DNA from: Trichomonas vaginalis G3
Lineage: Eukaryota; Parabasalia; Trichomonadida; Trichomonadidae
DNA length: 64,000 bases
Reading direction: 5' to 3'
NCBI RefSeq assembly: GCF_026262505.1
Contig: NC_067204.1
Location: 1,521,797-1,585,796 of the forward strand
Shown: positions 20,555 through 34,064 of the stretch, one piece after another
Layout of the letters: each line of letters begins with the position of its first letter
How positions within the stretch are numbered: the stretch's first letter is position 1
Position numbers and translations under genes: made by a program
The notes under the pieces: generated by a model
The model's input: only the letters and a program-made list of their open reading frames with translations
Told to the model about the DNA's origin: nothing
Databases searched by the model: none

Positions 20555-21148
20555 CTAAGAAAAACTTTGTGAAATTTTGATTGTTGCAACTGTATTCGGA
20601 GATTTACTTCTGAACAAAATGTATAATGTCGGTGAGAAATAAAGATGGTCTGTTGTGTAATTTATAACTTTGTATTGAAATGTTGGTTGATAATAAGAAT
20701 AATTAAAATCGTAATCATCCGAAGATGTGCTTATGTTCAATCTAACATCTGTTGGATCTAAGTAAACTGAGCAGTAATTCTTATTGATTTCATATTTTTT
20801 ATTTGAATAATTGAAAGCTAGATCGTTCGATTCGGATAGAAATTCTATGGAATCGCAGTAATTTGGAAAAGAAACTACACAAAATCTTACTTTATAATTA
20901 TAATACGTGTTTGTTGATTTAAAATTAAAAGTTGGCTCTGTGATTTTCCATATTTTGCTTGTGCATGATTCATAGTTAATACGCAAGTAATCGCTCATAT
21001 ATGTATCTTGTAGAATAAAATAATAACTAAATGATTTGTTATCTGCAAATGAAAAAGTAATATCTTGACCATATGAACCAATGTCAATTAAATAATCTCC
21101 TGTTCTGTTAATTATACCATTGGTGATTGTATAGTAAAACCAGGACAT
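20555..21148 (-). pseudogene. N-terminal part of split surface gene (unit 5)
   Basis: As 1238-1831. Partner of the gap-cut fragment 18118-18619. Confidence 0.6.
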
Positions 21149-21646
21149 TCACAATGATTTTAATTTGAAAGCGGATCTATTCAGAATGAATTTTGAATAT
21201 TTTACACAGTCAGATTGTCAAATCATTTTAGTTTATTGGATAATCCTTTTAATGTATTATTTTTAAAATTTTAAAAATAAAATAAAAGTGGATCCAAAAT
21301 TTTTGTATCAGAATGGGTCAATATTTCATGAATCAGTCCTCAAGAACAAAAATGAAGAAGGTCGTAATTGCCTTATGCATCTAAGCTACTATCCAAAAAA
21401 GAGAAATTGGATTAGAAAAGGATTATGAGTGATTGAAATTAATACGTGTGCGAATAACCATGGATTTGTAAAAATTAATGCTTCAGAAATACAACATTTT
21501 GCTATTGAGAATTCCTTGTAAAGTCCAAATCTCAAAATACATAATTTTATATTTAGTTTGTTTGATGTTGAAACTATATTACCACCAAGAAGAGACAATA
21601 TTATCTTAGTAAACATGTTTCAATTAATTTGATGTTCTTGGATATA

Positions 21647-22056
21647 AACTGCGAGTCAAAAGGCGTACCTACCTTCAACTTTTTGAGAGAAGTCATACAA
21701 TTAATTATATGAGTTTCTCTCAAAAAGTCGATTTCTGCCAGGTACACCTTTTGGACCGCACAAGCTATTTGCTCTAATTCGATATAACAACAAAGGATCA
21801 TAAAACAGATATAAATATAGGATGAACTGATACGATTTTTTCGGGTCTAACTTCAAAATTTAAGATTTCGAAATTTAATACAAGCTTCAAACCAGAAATT
21901 TAAGCATAAATAGAAGTTGATTTGCTACCTATTGCACGTGAAGCTTATTTGAGCTCTAATATTTAATAATTTTCTCTCGCTCTCAGTGAAGGCACCGTTA
22001 GCATTAGAAATGTAAACTATTCAAAAATTGATAGGTCCGCCTTTTGATTCGCAGTT
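21647..22056. mobile_element. MITE-like element G, unit 5
   Basis: Copy of 2330-2739 with TA flanks. Confidence 0.5.
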
Positions 22057-22137
22057 TAAAGCATAAATTTTGTCAATTAAATTTTAATTACAGAATAAAA
22101 AGAAAAGTCAATAAAAGCATATGAAAGCTGACACGAA

Positions 22138-22401
22138 TTATTCATAAGGATTATCGAATAATGATTTCGATTTTTGTGAATAATTTGGTATTTCTTTTGT
22201 TTCGATTAAATATGGATTTATTTGAACCTCTTCTAAAGGTAATGGTTCGGATTTATTAGATACTTCTTCTAATAGACAACTTCTATTATCAATGAAATGT
22301 TCATGAATTATTGATTGTGTTTCCTCTCTTTTTTCTTTTTTTTTAAGACATAAAAGAGGAATTGCAATGCTTGATGGTAATGATAGTCTTATTGTTATCA
22401 A
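22138..22401 (-). pseudogene. Tail-only relic (unit 5)
   Basis: As 14275-14538, open for 87 codons. Confidence 0.5.
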
Positions 22402-22611
22402 TTAAAATTATCTCCCATCCTATATAATAAAATTTGATTCAATATTACTAAATACTTTATGTTTCTTAATAATTGAGATGCCTAAAATGTTGATAATGTT
22501 GTTATAAACTTATTTTCACACGCTCAATCTTATGGGAGTAATAAGAATTGTAATAAAAAAAACATTATAAATCTTTAAAGATTCGTTCATAAACAATATA
22601 TAAAAAAATAG

Positions 22612-24976
22612 TTATTCATAAGGATTCTCGAAATAAGTATTTGATTGTTCTTGCTTTGGATTATATGCTGGTGCTTTATATTCATTAGGATATGGATTGC
22701 TGTTCGTTTCTTCTAAAGGTAAATCTTTTTCGGTTTTATCAACAAGGCTTTGATTAATTGGATTTTCAGCTCTGAATTTTCTGTGTCTATAACATAAGTA
22801 AGCAGCGACAGCAATGAGACCTGCTCCAACTGCTGCTCCAATAATAATTTCCAAAACAGCACCTTCACTTAGTCCTTCATCACTATTGTAATAAACAGAA
22901 ATTCATCAAAAGTGACAGCTCTCAATTTTTTGACATTTGTAAATTCTAAATTGAATGAGAAAAATGAAATAATACTAAGCATAATACAATATTCTAGATT
23001 TAATTATAATTAGGAAAAAGTTAGTTTTGAGAGTACTTTTCATAGGCATATAGAATGAAATCTTCTGAAAAATAATATCACATAAACTCATATTATTTTC
23101 TAATATATAACTATTTTATATAAAAATCAAATTCAATGATCTTAAAAGCGAAGGATAAACCTCAAAATTTACGAATATAATGAGTGGGAATATAATGCTT
23201 ATCTATCATAAAACCATATGAAATATCAATTTTTGCTTTACGCCTAATTTTTGACGACAATTAGCAAAAAATGTTAAATGTTAACACTCAGTCCATTTGA
23301 ATATGAAAAATAAAATTGACTTTGATTAAATGTTTTTATTTATCATGCAATTCTTCTTGCGACCAAAGATTTGAATAAAATTTCAAAAAATAAGATAGCT
23401 GAAAAAATAATATACGGTAGTGTTTACTAATAGATGAATAGTATATAAATTCTATTAAAATGGATTTCATCCAAAAAAATATATAAAATTTGATCATAAA
23501 TAAAATCGTTTTAAATTACTTCTTCATTTAAATTATAACAATTATTTTTGGTTTTATATTTTTTTGGATCAAATCCATTTTAATAGAATTTATATACTAT
23601 TCATCTATTAGTAAACACTACCGTATATTATTTTTTCAGCTATCTTATTTTTTGAAATTTTATTCAAATCTTTGGTCGCAAGAAGAATTGCATGATAAAT
23701 AAAAACATTTAATCAAAGTCAATTTTATTTTTCATATTCAAATGGACTGAGTGTTAACATTTAACATTTTTTGCTAATTGTCGTCAAAAATTAGGCGTAA
23801 AGCAAAAATTGATATTTCATATGGTTTTATGATAGATAAGCATTATATTCCCACTCATTATATTCGTAAATTTTGAGGTTTATCCTTCGCTTTTAAGATC
23901 ATTGAATTTGATTTTTATATAAAATAGTTATATATTAGAAAATAATATGAGTTTATGTGATATTATTTTTCAGAAGATTTTGTGTTCTTCTTCAAAATTT
24001 TATTTTTTATTAAAAAGAATCTTTACAAAATATACATTTACTTTAATTAATATTTAAAAACGTGCTCTATCAAAAGTTCCAAAAATTCAATATTTTAGCT
24101 TTTCTGAGGTGTCACTTTTGATGAATTTCTGTTTACAACACTATCATCATCAGAATAATTATGATCATCTGATTTTTGTTCAACTGGTTCTGATGAATTT
24201 ATTTCATGATACGAATTATCAAAAATGATAAGAGATCTATGAGTTGAATTATTTCCTTTGATTAAATATGATGTATTATATTTGTCGCCAGCATGATAAA
24301 AAAATAAGTAATCGTGTTTAGAATTAGTTATTGTTAGAAAAGGTTTTTCAACAATAATATTAGCTCTATTTATTTTTCCATAGACATCATAAATATCACC
24401 ATCTTCGAAATGAACTGTTCCATTTGTGAAAGCAGTAACAACACATGTATGAGCTGTGTCCTGAGAAGTGAATTTGTAATTAGACCTTACATTTGTGATA
24501 ATCGAAGTGCAATCATAATAATTCAAATTAAAAACAACAAAATTACATGGAATAGGTTCGTCACTGGAGGATTCTAATGTAATTGTACCTGTGTGAGCGA
24601 AATAAATTGCTGAATATTGTGTATTTCCAAGAATTTCTAAAGATACTTCTGAAGTTCTTGCTTCTCCGGAAATGTTGCGATAATCAGTAAATACTACGTA
24701 TTGTTCCTTATAAAAATTAAGTTTTGTTTGATTTCTGCCAATTAATAACTTTTGAATTCCGAATATTTTGTATTTTGGCTGGGATCCAAAAGAAATTGAT
24801 TGGTTGCAAAGATATTCGAGCTTGTCCTTATCATAAGCACTGTATGTATCATAAGAAAAACTTTGTGAAATTTTGATTGTTGCAACTGTATTCGGAGATT
24901 TACTTCTGAACAAAATGTATAATGTCGGTGAGAAATAAAGGAAACAATAAGAATTACCGAAAAAGTGACAAAACAT
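22612..24976 (-). pseudogene. C-terminal part of split surface gene, interrupted by F (unit 5)
   Basis: As 8393-10758, but the ectodomain frame is open here: about 293 codons from MFCHFF into F, ending in F-derived residues (VVNRNSSKVTPQKS). The membrane segment and tail lie beyond F. Partner N-terminal part: 26909-27502. Confidence 0.6.
22886..24138. mobile_element. Foldback element F, copy 2
   Basis: Same position in the gene, same target duplication and same length as copy 1. It was therefore inherited by unit duplication, not inserted independently. Confidence 0.85.
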
Positions 24977-25243
24977 CAAAAACAGGGAGGGGGTCTCAAT
25001 TTTTATTACTTATATTATTTTACAATATTTATATAAATACTCTTTATAATATATTTTACTATAAAATTATACCTCAAATTCAAATATTTATAATATTATT
25101 TACATAATTATCTCAAAATTATATTTTTATATATTATTTTTCATATGTATCATATAATCTATATCTATGCAAATCTCATCTAAAATTTTTTGAAGCAAAC
25201 CGCTACCATTTTATAATGGTCCATCTTAAATTCATCATAAATT

Positions 25244-26228
25244 CTGGTACATGTTAGTACCAGAGTCTTCAAATCTCAAACACTCTGGTACCAACATGTA
25301 CCAGACGCGAGTTTCCAATGCCCTCGTACGATTTTCTATTAAGATCTTCTTGAATGAGAAGGTCTTCATAGAAACTCGTACGAGGGCTTCTCTTTTAAAT
25401 ACTCTGGTACCTGCTGGTATCGGAGTCGACTTTACAGCCCTTTCCCCAATTTTGAAGCTGGGGAAAGTTTTCAAGCAATGAAAGGGAAGCTCTCGCTATG
25501 AGGTGAAAATCTAGAATTTTTACCTCATAGCGAGTAATCCTTTGTTAATTGCTTGAAAACTTTCTTCAAATTATCAAAATTTCGAGGAAAGTTTCCTTGC
25601 TTCAAAGTAGAGATGGAGCCCTTTGAGCCACTGCATATAGGTCAGTGACTCAAAATACTCCATCTCTACTAGAAATCGCCAAAATTTGGGTCGCAATCTT
25701 TGAAATGCGACGCAAGTTTGGGCAATTTCGCGAGGGACTTGCTCCATTTGGTGCATAGATTCACACTCTATGCACCAGATGGAACAATTCTTTCGCTGAC
25801 AGCGGGAAACTTTGTCTGAATAGTTTAACATTCAGACAAAGTTTCCCGCTGTCAGAGAGGGAATGGAAGGGTAAGAGGTATATATTCATAATGTATACCT
25901 CTTACTCTTCCATTCCCTCAAGAAAGTTCAAAAACTTGGGTGCAATCAGTTCTGATTGCACCCAAGTTTTTGAACTTTATATAGGGAATTGTTGGCTATG
26001 TTGTACTGATCATGAATCAGTACATCATAGCCAACAATTCCTTCGCAAACAGTGGGAAACTTTGTCTGAATAGTTTAACATTCAGACAAAGTTTCCCGCT
26101 GTCAGGGAGGGAATTAGAGGGTGGGAGATATATAGATAGACTATAAATCTCTCACCCTTTAATTCCCTCAAGAAAGTTCAAAAACTTGGGTGCAATCAGA
26201 ACTGATTGCACCAAAGTTTTTGAATTTT
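25244..26228. repeat. Hairpin array, unit 6
   Basis: All 14 stems present. Confidence 0.9.
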
Positions 26229-26247
26229 GTATAAGGAATTGTTGGCT

Positions 26248-26796
26248 ATGATGTGGATAGCCGCTGCCAGACCAAATGAATTAACCGTTGTGAATAACGT
26301 TTCTGAATCTTTATTTAAAAAGATAAAATATCACGATTTTGGCTGCGTTAAAAATCAAAGAATTGATGTTTTTGTCAAAAATCTTTTAGAAGAAGTTGCA
26401 CCCAATTACTTTTATCGTATTAAAAACGATTTACTTCAAACAGGTTTTATTCCTTCAATTAGAATTCGCGAGCCTCGATTGACAGATTATAAAACAAAAT
26501 TGAAAAGAGAAGTTCAATCACGTTTATACCAAGTATTAAATTTTGTTCAGAATCAAGAAGCCAATTTGAATCCATTAAGATTTTTATTGGAAAATGCTGA
26601 AGAAAAACTTTCTCAAATAAATGAGAAGATACAAAATTCAATTACATATTTAAGATCGTTTGAAATTCCAAATGAATTGTTAGATACGTATATGTTAGAA
26701 ATTAATGAATTTTGTTATAATTCTCCAGATTATATTTTAGAACATTTCGAAGAATTTTTGGAGGATTTCAAAGAAAAGAATAATTTAATAGACTAA
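26248..26796 (+). CDS. Element E ORF, 182 aa (unit 6)
   Basis: Same unknown protein as at 577-1125, frame intact. Confidence 0.5.
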   Translation: MMWIAAARPNELTVVNNVSESLFKKIKYHDFGCVKNQRIDVFVKNLLEEVAPNYFYRIKNDLLQTGFIPSIRIREPRLTDYKTKLKREVQSRLYQVLNFVQNQEANLNPLRFLLENAEEKLSQINEKIQNSITYLRSFEIPNELLDTYMLEINEFCYNSPDYILEHFEEFLEDFKEKNNLID

Positions 26797-26908
26797 AAAA
26801 TTTATTATTTTTATTTATTGTGAATTTTAAATTGTCACTTTTTAACTGTTACTCCCTATTGAAAGTGTCACTTTTTGGGTGTCACTTTTTCGGAAATTCT
26901 TATATACT

Positions 26909-27502
26909 CTAAGAAAAACTTTGTGAAATTTTGATTGTTGCAACTGTATTCGGAGATTTACTTCTGAACAAAATGTATAATGTCGGTGAGAAATAAAGAT
27001 GGTCTGTTGTGTAATTTATAACTTTGTATTGAAATGTTGGTTGATAATAAGAATAATTAAAATCGTAATCATCCGAAGATGTGCTTATGTTCAATCTAAC
27101 ATCTGTTGGATCTAAGTAAACTGAGCAGTAATTCTTATTGATTTCATATTTTTTATTTGAATAATTGAAAGCTAGATCGTTCGATTCGGATAGAAATTCT
27201 ATGGAATCGCAGTAATTTGGAAAAGAAACTACACAAAATCTTACTTTATAATTATAATACGTGTTTGTTGATTTAAAATTAAAAGTTGGCTCTGTGATTT
27301 TCCATATTTTGCTTGTGCATGATTCATAGTTAATACGCAAGTAATCGCTCATATATGTATCTTGTAGAATAAAATAATAACTAAATGATTTGTTATCTGC
27401 AAATGAAAAAGTAATATCTTGACCATATGAACCAATGTCAATTAAATAATCTCCTGTTCTGTTAATTATACCATTGGTGATTGTATAGTAAAACCAGGAC
27501 AT
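26909..27502 (-). pseudogene. N-terminal part of split surface gene (unit 6)
   Basis: As 1238-1831. Partner of 22612-24976. Confidence 0.6.
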
Positions 27503-28000
27503 TCACAATGATTTTAATTTGAAAGCGGATCTATTCAGAATGAATTTTGAATATTTTACACAGTCAGATTGTCAAATCATTTTAGTTTATTGGATAATCC
27601 TTTTAATGTATTATTTTTAAAATTTTAAAAATAAAATAAAAGTGGATCCAAAATTTTTGTATCAGAATGGGTCAATATTTCATGAATCAGTCCTCAAGAA
27701 CAAAAATGAAGAAGGTCGTAATTGCCTTATGCATCTAAGCTACTATCCAAAAAAGAGAAATTGGATTAGAAAAGGATTATGAGTGATTGAAATTAATACG
27801 TGTGCGAATAACCATGGATTTGTAAAAATTAATGCTTCAGAAATACAACATTTTGCTATTGAGAATTCCTTGTAAAGTCCAAATCTCAAAATACATAATT
27901 TTATATTTAGTTTGTTTGATGTTGAAACTATATTACCACCAAGAAGAGACAATATTATCTTAGTAAACATGTTTCAATTAATTTGATGTTCTTGGATATA

Positions 28001-28409
28001 AACTGCGAGTCAAAAGGCGTACCTACCTTCAACTTTTTGAGAGAAGTCATACAATTAATTATATGAGTTTCTCTCAAAAAGTCGATTTCTGCCAGGTACA
28101 CCTTTTGGACCGCACAAGCTATTTGCTCTAATTTGTTATACAACAAAGGATCATAAAACAGATATAAATATAGGATGAACTGATACGATTTTTTCGGGTC
28201 TAACTTCAAAATTTAAGATTTCGAAATTTAATACAAGCTTCAAACCAGAAATTTAAGCATAAATAGAAGTTGATTTGCTACCTATTGCACGTGAAGCTTA
28301 TTTGAGCTCTAATATTTAATAATTTTCTCTCGCTCTCAGTGAAGGCACCGTTAGCATTAGAAATGTAAACTATTCAAAAATTGATAGGTCCGCCTTTTGA
28401 TTCGCAGTT
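28001..28409. mobile_element. MITE-like element G, unit 6
   Basis: Copy of 2330-2739 with TA flanks and a few private changes near 28133. Confidence 0.5.
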
Positions 28410-28490
28410 TAAAGCATAAATTTTGTCAATTAAATTTTAATTACAGAATAAAAAGAAAAGTCAATAAAAGCATATGAAAGCTGACACGAA

Positions 28491-28754
28491 TTATTCATAA
28501 GGATTATCGAATAATGATTTCGATTTTTGTGAATAATTTGGTATTTCTTTTGTTTCGATTAAATATGGATTTATTTGAACCTCTTCTAAAGGTAATGGTT
28601 CGGATTTATTAGATACTTCTTCTAATAGACAACTTCTATTATCAATGAAATGTTCATGAATTATTGATTGTGTTTCCTCTCTTTTTTCTTTTTTTTTAAG
28701 ACATAAAAGAGGAATTGCAATGCTTGATGGTAATGATAGTCTTATTGTTATCAA
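28491..28754 (-). pseudogene. Tail-only relic (unit 6)
   Basis: As 14275-14538. Confidence 0.5.
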
Positions 28755-28964
28755 TTAAAATTATCTCCCATCCTATATAATAAAATTTGATTCAATATTA
28801 CTAAATACTTTATGTTTCTTAATAATTGAGATGCCTAAAATGTTGATAATGTTGTTATAAACTTATTTTCACACGCTCAATCTTATGGGAGTAATAAGAA
28901 TTGTAATAAAAAAAACATTATAAATCTTTAAAGATTCGTTCATAAACAATATATAAAAAAATAG

Positions 28965-30071
28965 TTATTCATAAGGATTCTCGAAATAAGTATTTGATTG
29001 TTCTTGCTTTGGATTATATGCTGGTGCTTTATATTCATTAGGATATGGATTGCTGTTCGTTTCTTCTAAAGGTAAATCTTTTTCGGTTTTATCAACAAGG
29101 CTTTGATTAATTGGATTTTCAGCTCTGAATTTTCTGTGTCTATAACATAAGTAAGCAGCGACAGCAATGAGACCTGCTCCAACTGCTGCTCCAATAATAA
29201 TTTCCAAAACAGCACCTTCACTTAGTCCTTCATCACTATCATCATCAGAATAATTATGATCATCTGATTTTTGTTCAACTGGTTCTGATGAATTTATTTC
29301 ATGATACGAATTATCAAAAATGATAAGAGATCTATGAGTTGAATTATTTCCTTTGATTAAATATGATGTATTATATTTGTCGCCAGCATGATAAAAAAAT
29401 AAGTAATCGTGTTTAGAATTAGTTATTGTTAGAAAAGGTTTTTCAACAATAATATTAGCTCTATTTATTTTTCCATAGACATCATAAATATCACCATCTT
29501 CGAAATGAACTGTTCCATTTGTGAAAGCAGTAACAACACATGTATGAGCTGTGTCCTGAGAAGTGAATTTGTAATTAGACCTTACATTTGTGATAATCGA
29601 AGTGCAATCATAATAATTCAAATTAAAAACAACAAAATTACATGGAATAGGTTCGTCACTGGAGGATTCTAATGTAATTGTACCTGTGTGAGCGAAATAA
29701 ATTGCTGAATATTGTGTATTTCCAAGAATTTCTAAAGATACTTCTGAAGTTCTTGCTTCTCCGGAAATGTTGCGATAATCAGTAAATACTACGTATTGTT
29801 CCTTATAAAAATTAAGTTTTGTTTGATTTCTGCCAATTAATAACTTTTGAATTCCGAATATTTTGTATTTTGGCTGGGATCCAAAAGAAATTGATTGGTT
29901 GCAAAGATATTCGAGCTTGTCCTTATCATAAGCACTGTATGTATCATAAGAAAAACTTTGTGAAATTTTGATTGTTGCAACTGTATTCGGAGATTTACTT
30001 CTGAACAAAATGTATAATGTCGGTGAGAAATAAAGGAAACAATAAGAATTACCGAAAAAGTGACAAAACAT
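28965..30071 (-). CDS. C-terminal part of split surface protein (unit 6)
   Basis: As 3294-4400, without F. Partner N-terminal part: 32008-32601. Confidence 0.6.
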   Translation of the reverse strand: MFCHFFGNSYCFLYFSPTLYILFRSKSPNTVATIKISQSFSYDTYSAYDKDKLEYLCNQSISFGSQPKYKIFGIQKLLIGRNQTKLNFYKEQYVVFTDYRNISGEARTSEVSLEILGNTQYSAIYFAHTGTITLESSSDEPIPCNFVVFNLNYYDCTSIITNVRSNYKFTSQDTAHTCVVTAFTNGTVHFEDGDIYDVYGKINRANIIVEKPFLTITNSKHDYLFFYHAGDKYNTSYLIKGNNSTHRSLIIFDNSYHEINSSEPVEQKSDDHNYSDDDSDEGLSEGAVLEIIIGAAVGAGLIAVAAYLCYRHRKFRAENPINQSLVDKTEKDLPLEETNSNPYPNEYKAPAYNPKQEQSNTYFENPYE

Positions 30072-30342
30072 CAAAAACAGGGAGGGGGTCTCAATTTTTA
30101 TTACTTATATTATTTTACAATATTTATATAAATACTCTTTATAATATATTTTACTATAAAATTATACCTCAAATTCAAATATTTATAATATTATTTACAT
30201 AATTATCTCAAAATTATATTTTTATATATTATTTTTCATATGTATAAATCATATAATCTATATCTATGCAAATCTCATCTAAAATTTTTTGAAGCAAACC
30301 GCTACCATTTTATAATGGTCCATCTTAAATTCATCATAAATT

Positions 30343-31327
30343 CTGGTACATGTTAGTACCAGAGTCTTCAAATCTCAAACACTCTGGTACCAACATGTAC
30401 CAGACGCGAGTTTCCAATGCCCTCGTACGATTTTCTATTAAGATCTTCTTGAATGAGAAGGTCTTCATAGAAACTCGTACGAGGGCTTCTCTTTTAAATA
30501 CTCTGGTACCTGCTGGTATCGGAGTCGACTTTACAGCCCTTTCCCCAATTTTGAAGCTGGGGAAAGTTTTCAAGCAATGAAAGGGAAGCTCTCGCTATGA
30601 GGTGAAAATCTAGAATTTTTACCTCATAGCGAGTAATCCTTTGTTAATTGCTTGAAAACTTTCTTCAAATTATCAAAATTTCGAGGAAAGTTTCCTTGCT
30701 TCAAAGTAGAGATGGAGCCCTTTGAGCCACTGCATATAGGTCAGTGACTCAAAATACTCCATCTCTACTAGAAATCGCCAAAATTTGGGTCGCAATCTTT
30801 GAAATGCGACGCAAGTTTGGGCAATTTCGCGAGGGACTTGCTCCATTTGGTGCATAGATTCACACTCTATGCACCAGATGGAACAATTCTTTCGCTGACA
30901 GCGGGAAACTTTGTCTGAATAGTTTAACATTCAGACAAAGTTTCCCGCTGTCAGAGAGGGAATGGAAGGGTAAGAGGTATATATTCATAATGTATACCTC
31001 TTACTCTTCCATTCCCTCAAGAAAGTTCAAAAACTTGGGTGCAATCAGTTCTGATTGCACCCAAGTTTTTGAACTTTATATAGGGAATTGTTGGCTATGT
31101 TGTACTGATCATGAATCAGTACATCATAGCCAACAATTCCTTCGCAAACAGTGGGAAACTTTGTCTGAATAGTTTAACATTCAGACAAAGTTTCCCGCTG
31201 TCAGGGAGGGAATTAGAGGGTGGGAGATATATAGATAGACTATAAATCTCTCACCCTTTAATTCCCTCAAGAAAGTTCAAAAACTTGGGTGCAATCAGAA
31301 CTGATTGCACCAAAGTTTTTGAATTTT
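30343..31327. repeat. Hairpin array, unit 7
   Basis: All 14 stems present. Confidence 0.9.
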
Positions 31328-31346
31328 GTATAAGGAATTGTTGGCT

Positions 31347-31895
31347 ATGATGTGGATAGCCGCTGCCAGACCAAATGAATTAACCGTTGTGAATAACGTT
31401 TCTGAATCTTTATTTAAAAAGATATAATATCACGATTTTGGCTGCGTTAAAAATCAAAGAATTGATGTTTTTGTCAAAAATCTTTTAGAAGAAGTTGCAC
31501 CCAATTACTTTTATCGTATTAAAAACGATTTACTTCAAACAGGTTTTATTCCTTCAATTAGAATTCGCGAGCCTCGATTGACAGATTATAAAACAAAATT
31601 GAAAAGAGAAGTTCAATCACGTTTATACCAAGTATTAAATTTTGTTCAGAATCAAGAAGCCAATTTGAATCCATTAAGATTTTTATTGGAAAATGCTGAA
31701 GAAAAACTTTCTCAAATAAATGAGAAGATACAAAATTCAATTACATATTTAAGATCGTTTGAAATTCCAAATGAATTGTTAGATACGTATATGTTAGAAA
31801 TTAATGAATTTTGTTATAATTCTCCAGATTATATTTTAGAACATTTCGAAGAATTTTTGGAGGATTTCAAAGAAAAGAATAATTTAATAGACTAA
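31347..31895 (+). pseudogene. Element E ORF, interrupted (unit 7)
   Basis: Same ORF as 577-1125, but this copy alone has a premature stop in its first third, leaving a downstream open stretch of about 105 codons. Confidence 0.5.
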
Positions 31896-32007
31896 AAAAT
31901 TTATTATTTTTATTTATTGTGAATTTTAAATTGTCACTTTTTAACTGTTACTCCCTATTGAAAGTGTCACTTTTTGGGTGTCACTTTTTCGGAAATTCTT
32001 ATATACT

Positions 32008-32601
32008 CTAAGAAAAACTTTGTGAAATTTTGATTGTTGCAACTGTATTCGGAGATTTACTTCTGAACAAAATGTATAATGTCGGTGAGAAATAAAGATG
32101 GTCTGTTGTGTAATTTATAACTTTGTATTGAAATGTTGGTTGATAATAAGAATAATTAAAATCGTAATCATCCGAAGATGTGCTTATGTTCAATCTAACA
32201 TCTGTTGGATCTAAGTAAACTGAGCAGTAATTCTTATTGATTTCATATTTTTTATTTGAATAATTGAAAGCTAGATCGTTCGATTCGGATAGAAATTCTA
32301 TGGAATCGCAGTAATTTGGAAAAGAAACTACACAAAATCTTACTTTATAATTATAATACGTGTTTGTTGATTTAAAATTAAAAGTTGGCTCTGTGATTTT
32401 CCATATTTTGCTTGTGCATGATTCATAGTTAATACGCAAGTAATCGCTCATATATGTATCTTGTAGAATAAAATAATAACTAAATGATTTGTTATCTGCA
32501 AATGAAAAAGTAATATCTTGACCATATGAACCAATGTCAATTAAATAATCTCCTGTTCTGTTAATTATACCATTGGTGATTGTATAGTAAAACCAGGACA
32601 T
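32008..32601 (-). pseudogene. N-terminal part of split surface gene (unit 7)
   Basis: As 1238-1831. Partner of 28965-30071. Confidence 0.6.
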
Positions 32602-33099
32602 TCACAATGATTTTAATTTGAAAGCGGATCTATTCAGAATGAATTTTGAATATTTTACACAGTCAGATTGTCAAATCATTTTAGTTTATTGGATAATCCT
32701 TTTAATGTATTATTTTTAAAATTTTAAAAATAAAATAAAAGTGGATCCAAAATTTTTGTATCAGAATGGGTCAATATTTCATGAATCAGTCCTCAAGAAC
32801 AAAAATGAAGAAGGTCGTAATTGCCTTATGCATCTAAGCTACTATCCAAAAAAGAGAAATTGGATTAGAAAAGGATTATGAGTGATTGAAATTAATACGT
32901 GTGCGAATAACCATGGATTTGTAAAAATTAATGCTTCAGAAATACAACATTTTGCTATTGAGAATTCCTTGTAAAGTCCAAATCTCAAAATACATAATTT
33001 TATATTTAGTTTGTTTGATGTTGAAACTATATTACCACCAAGAAGAGACAATATTATCTTAGTAAACATGTTTCAATTAATTTGATGTTCTTGGATATA

Positions 33100-33509
33100 A
33101 ACTGCGAGTCAAAAGGCGTACCTACCTTCAACTTTTTGAGAGAAGTCATACAATTAATTATATGAGTTTCTCTCAAAAAGTCGATTTCTGCCAGGTACAC
33201 CTTTTGGACCGCACAAGCTATTTGCTCTAATTCGATATAACAACAAAGGATCATAAAACAGATATAAATATAGGATGAACTGATACGATTTTTTCGGGTC
33301 TAACTTCAAAATTTAAGATTTCGAAATTTAATACAAGCTTCAAACCAGAAATTTAAGCATAAATAGAAGCTGATTTGCTACCTATTGCACGTGAAGCTTA
33401 TTTGAGCTCTAATATTTAATAATTTTCTCTCGCTCTCAGTGAAGGCACCGTTAGCATTAGAAATGTAAACTATTCAAAAATTGATAGGTCCGCCTTTTGA
33501 TTCGCAGTT
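33100..33509. mobile_element. MITE-like element G, unit 7
   Basis: Copy of 2330-2739 with TA flanks. Confidence 0.5.
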
Positions 33510-33590
33510 TAAAGCATAAATTTTGTCAATTAAATTTTAATTACAGAATAAAAAGAAAAGTCAATAAAAGCATATGAAAGCTGACACGAA

Positions 33591-33854
33591 TTATTCATAA
33601 GGATTATCGAATAATGATTTCGATTTTTGTGAATAATTTGGTATTTCTTTTGTTTCGATTAAATATGGATTTATTTGAACCTCTTCTAAAGGTAATGGTT
33701 CGGATTTATTAGATACTTCTTCTAATAGACAACTTCTATTATCAATGAAATGTTCATGAATTATTGATTGTGTTTCCTCTCTTTTTTCTTTTTTTTTAAG
33801 ACATAAAAGAGGAATTGCAATGCTTGATGGTAATGATAGTCTTATTGTTATCAA
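33591..33854 (-). pseudogene. Tail-only relic (unit 7)
   Basis: As 14275-14538. Confidence 0.5.
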
Positions 33855-34064
33855 TTAAAATTATCTCCCATCCTATATAATAAAATTTGATTCAATATTA
33901 CTAAATACTTTATGTTTCTTAATAATTGAGATGCCTAAAATGTTGATAATGTTGTTATAAACTTATTTTCACACGCTCAATCTTATGGGAGTAATAAGAA
34001 TTGTAATAAAAAAAACATTATAAATCTTTAAAGATTCGTTCATAAACAATATATAAAAAAATAG

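Larger units (their letters stand above)
18583..20555. mobile_element. Element E, unit 5
   Basis: Copy of 4365-6337. Confidence 0.7.
24941..26909. mobile_element. Element E, unit 6
   Basis: Copy of 4365-6337 with a 4-bp deletion in the A+T spacer near 25150. Confidence 0.7.
30036..32008. mobile_element. Element E, unit 7
   Basis: Copy of 4365-6337. Confidence 0.7.
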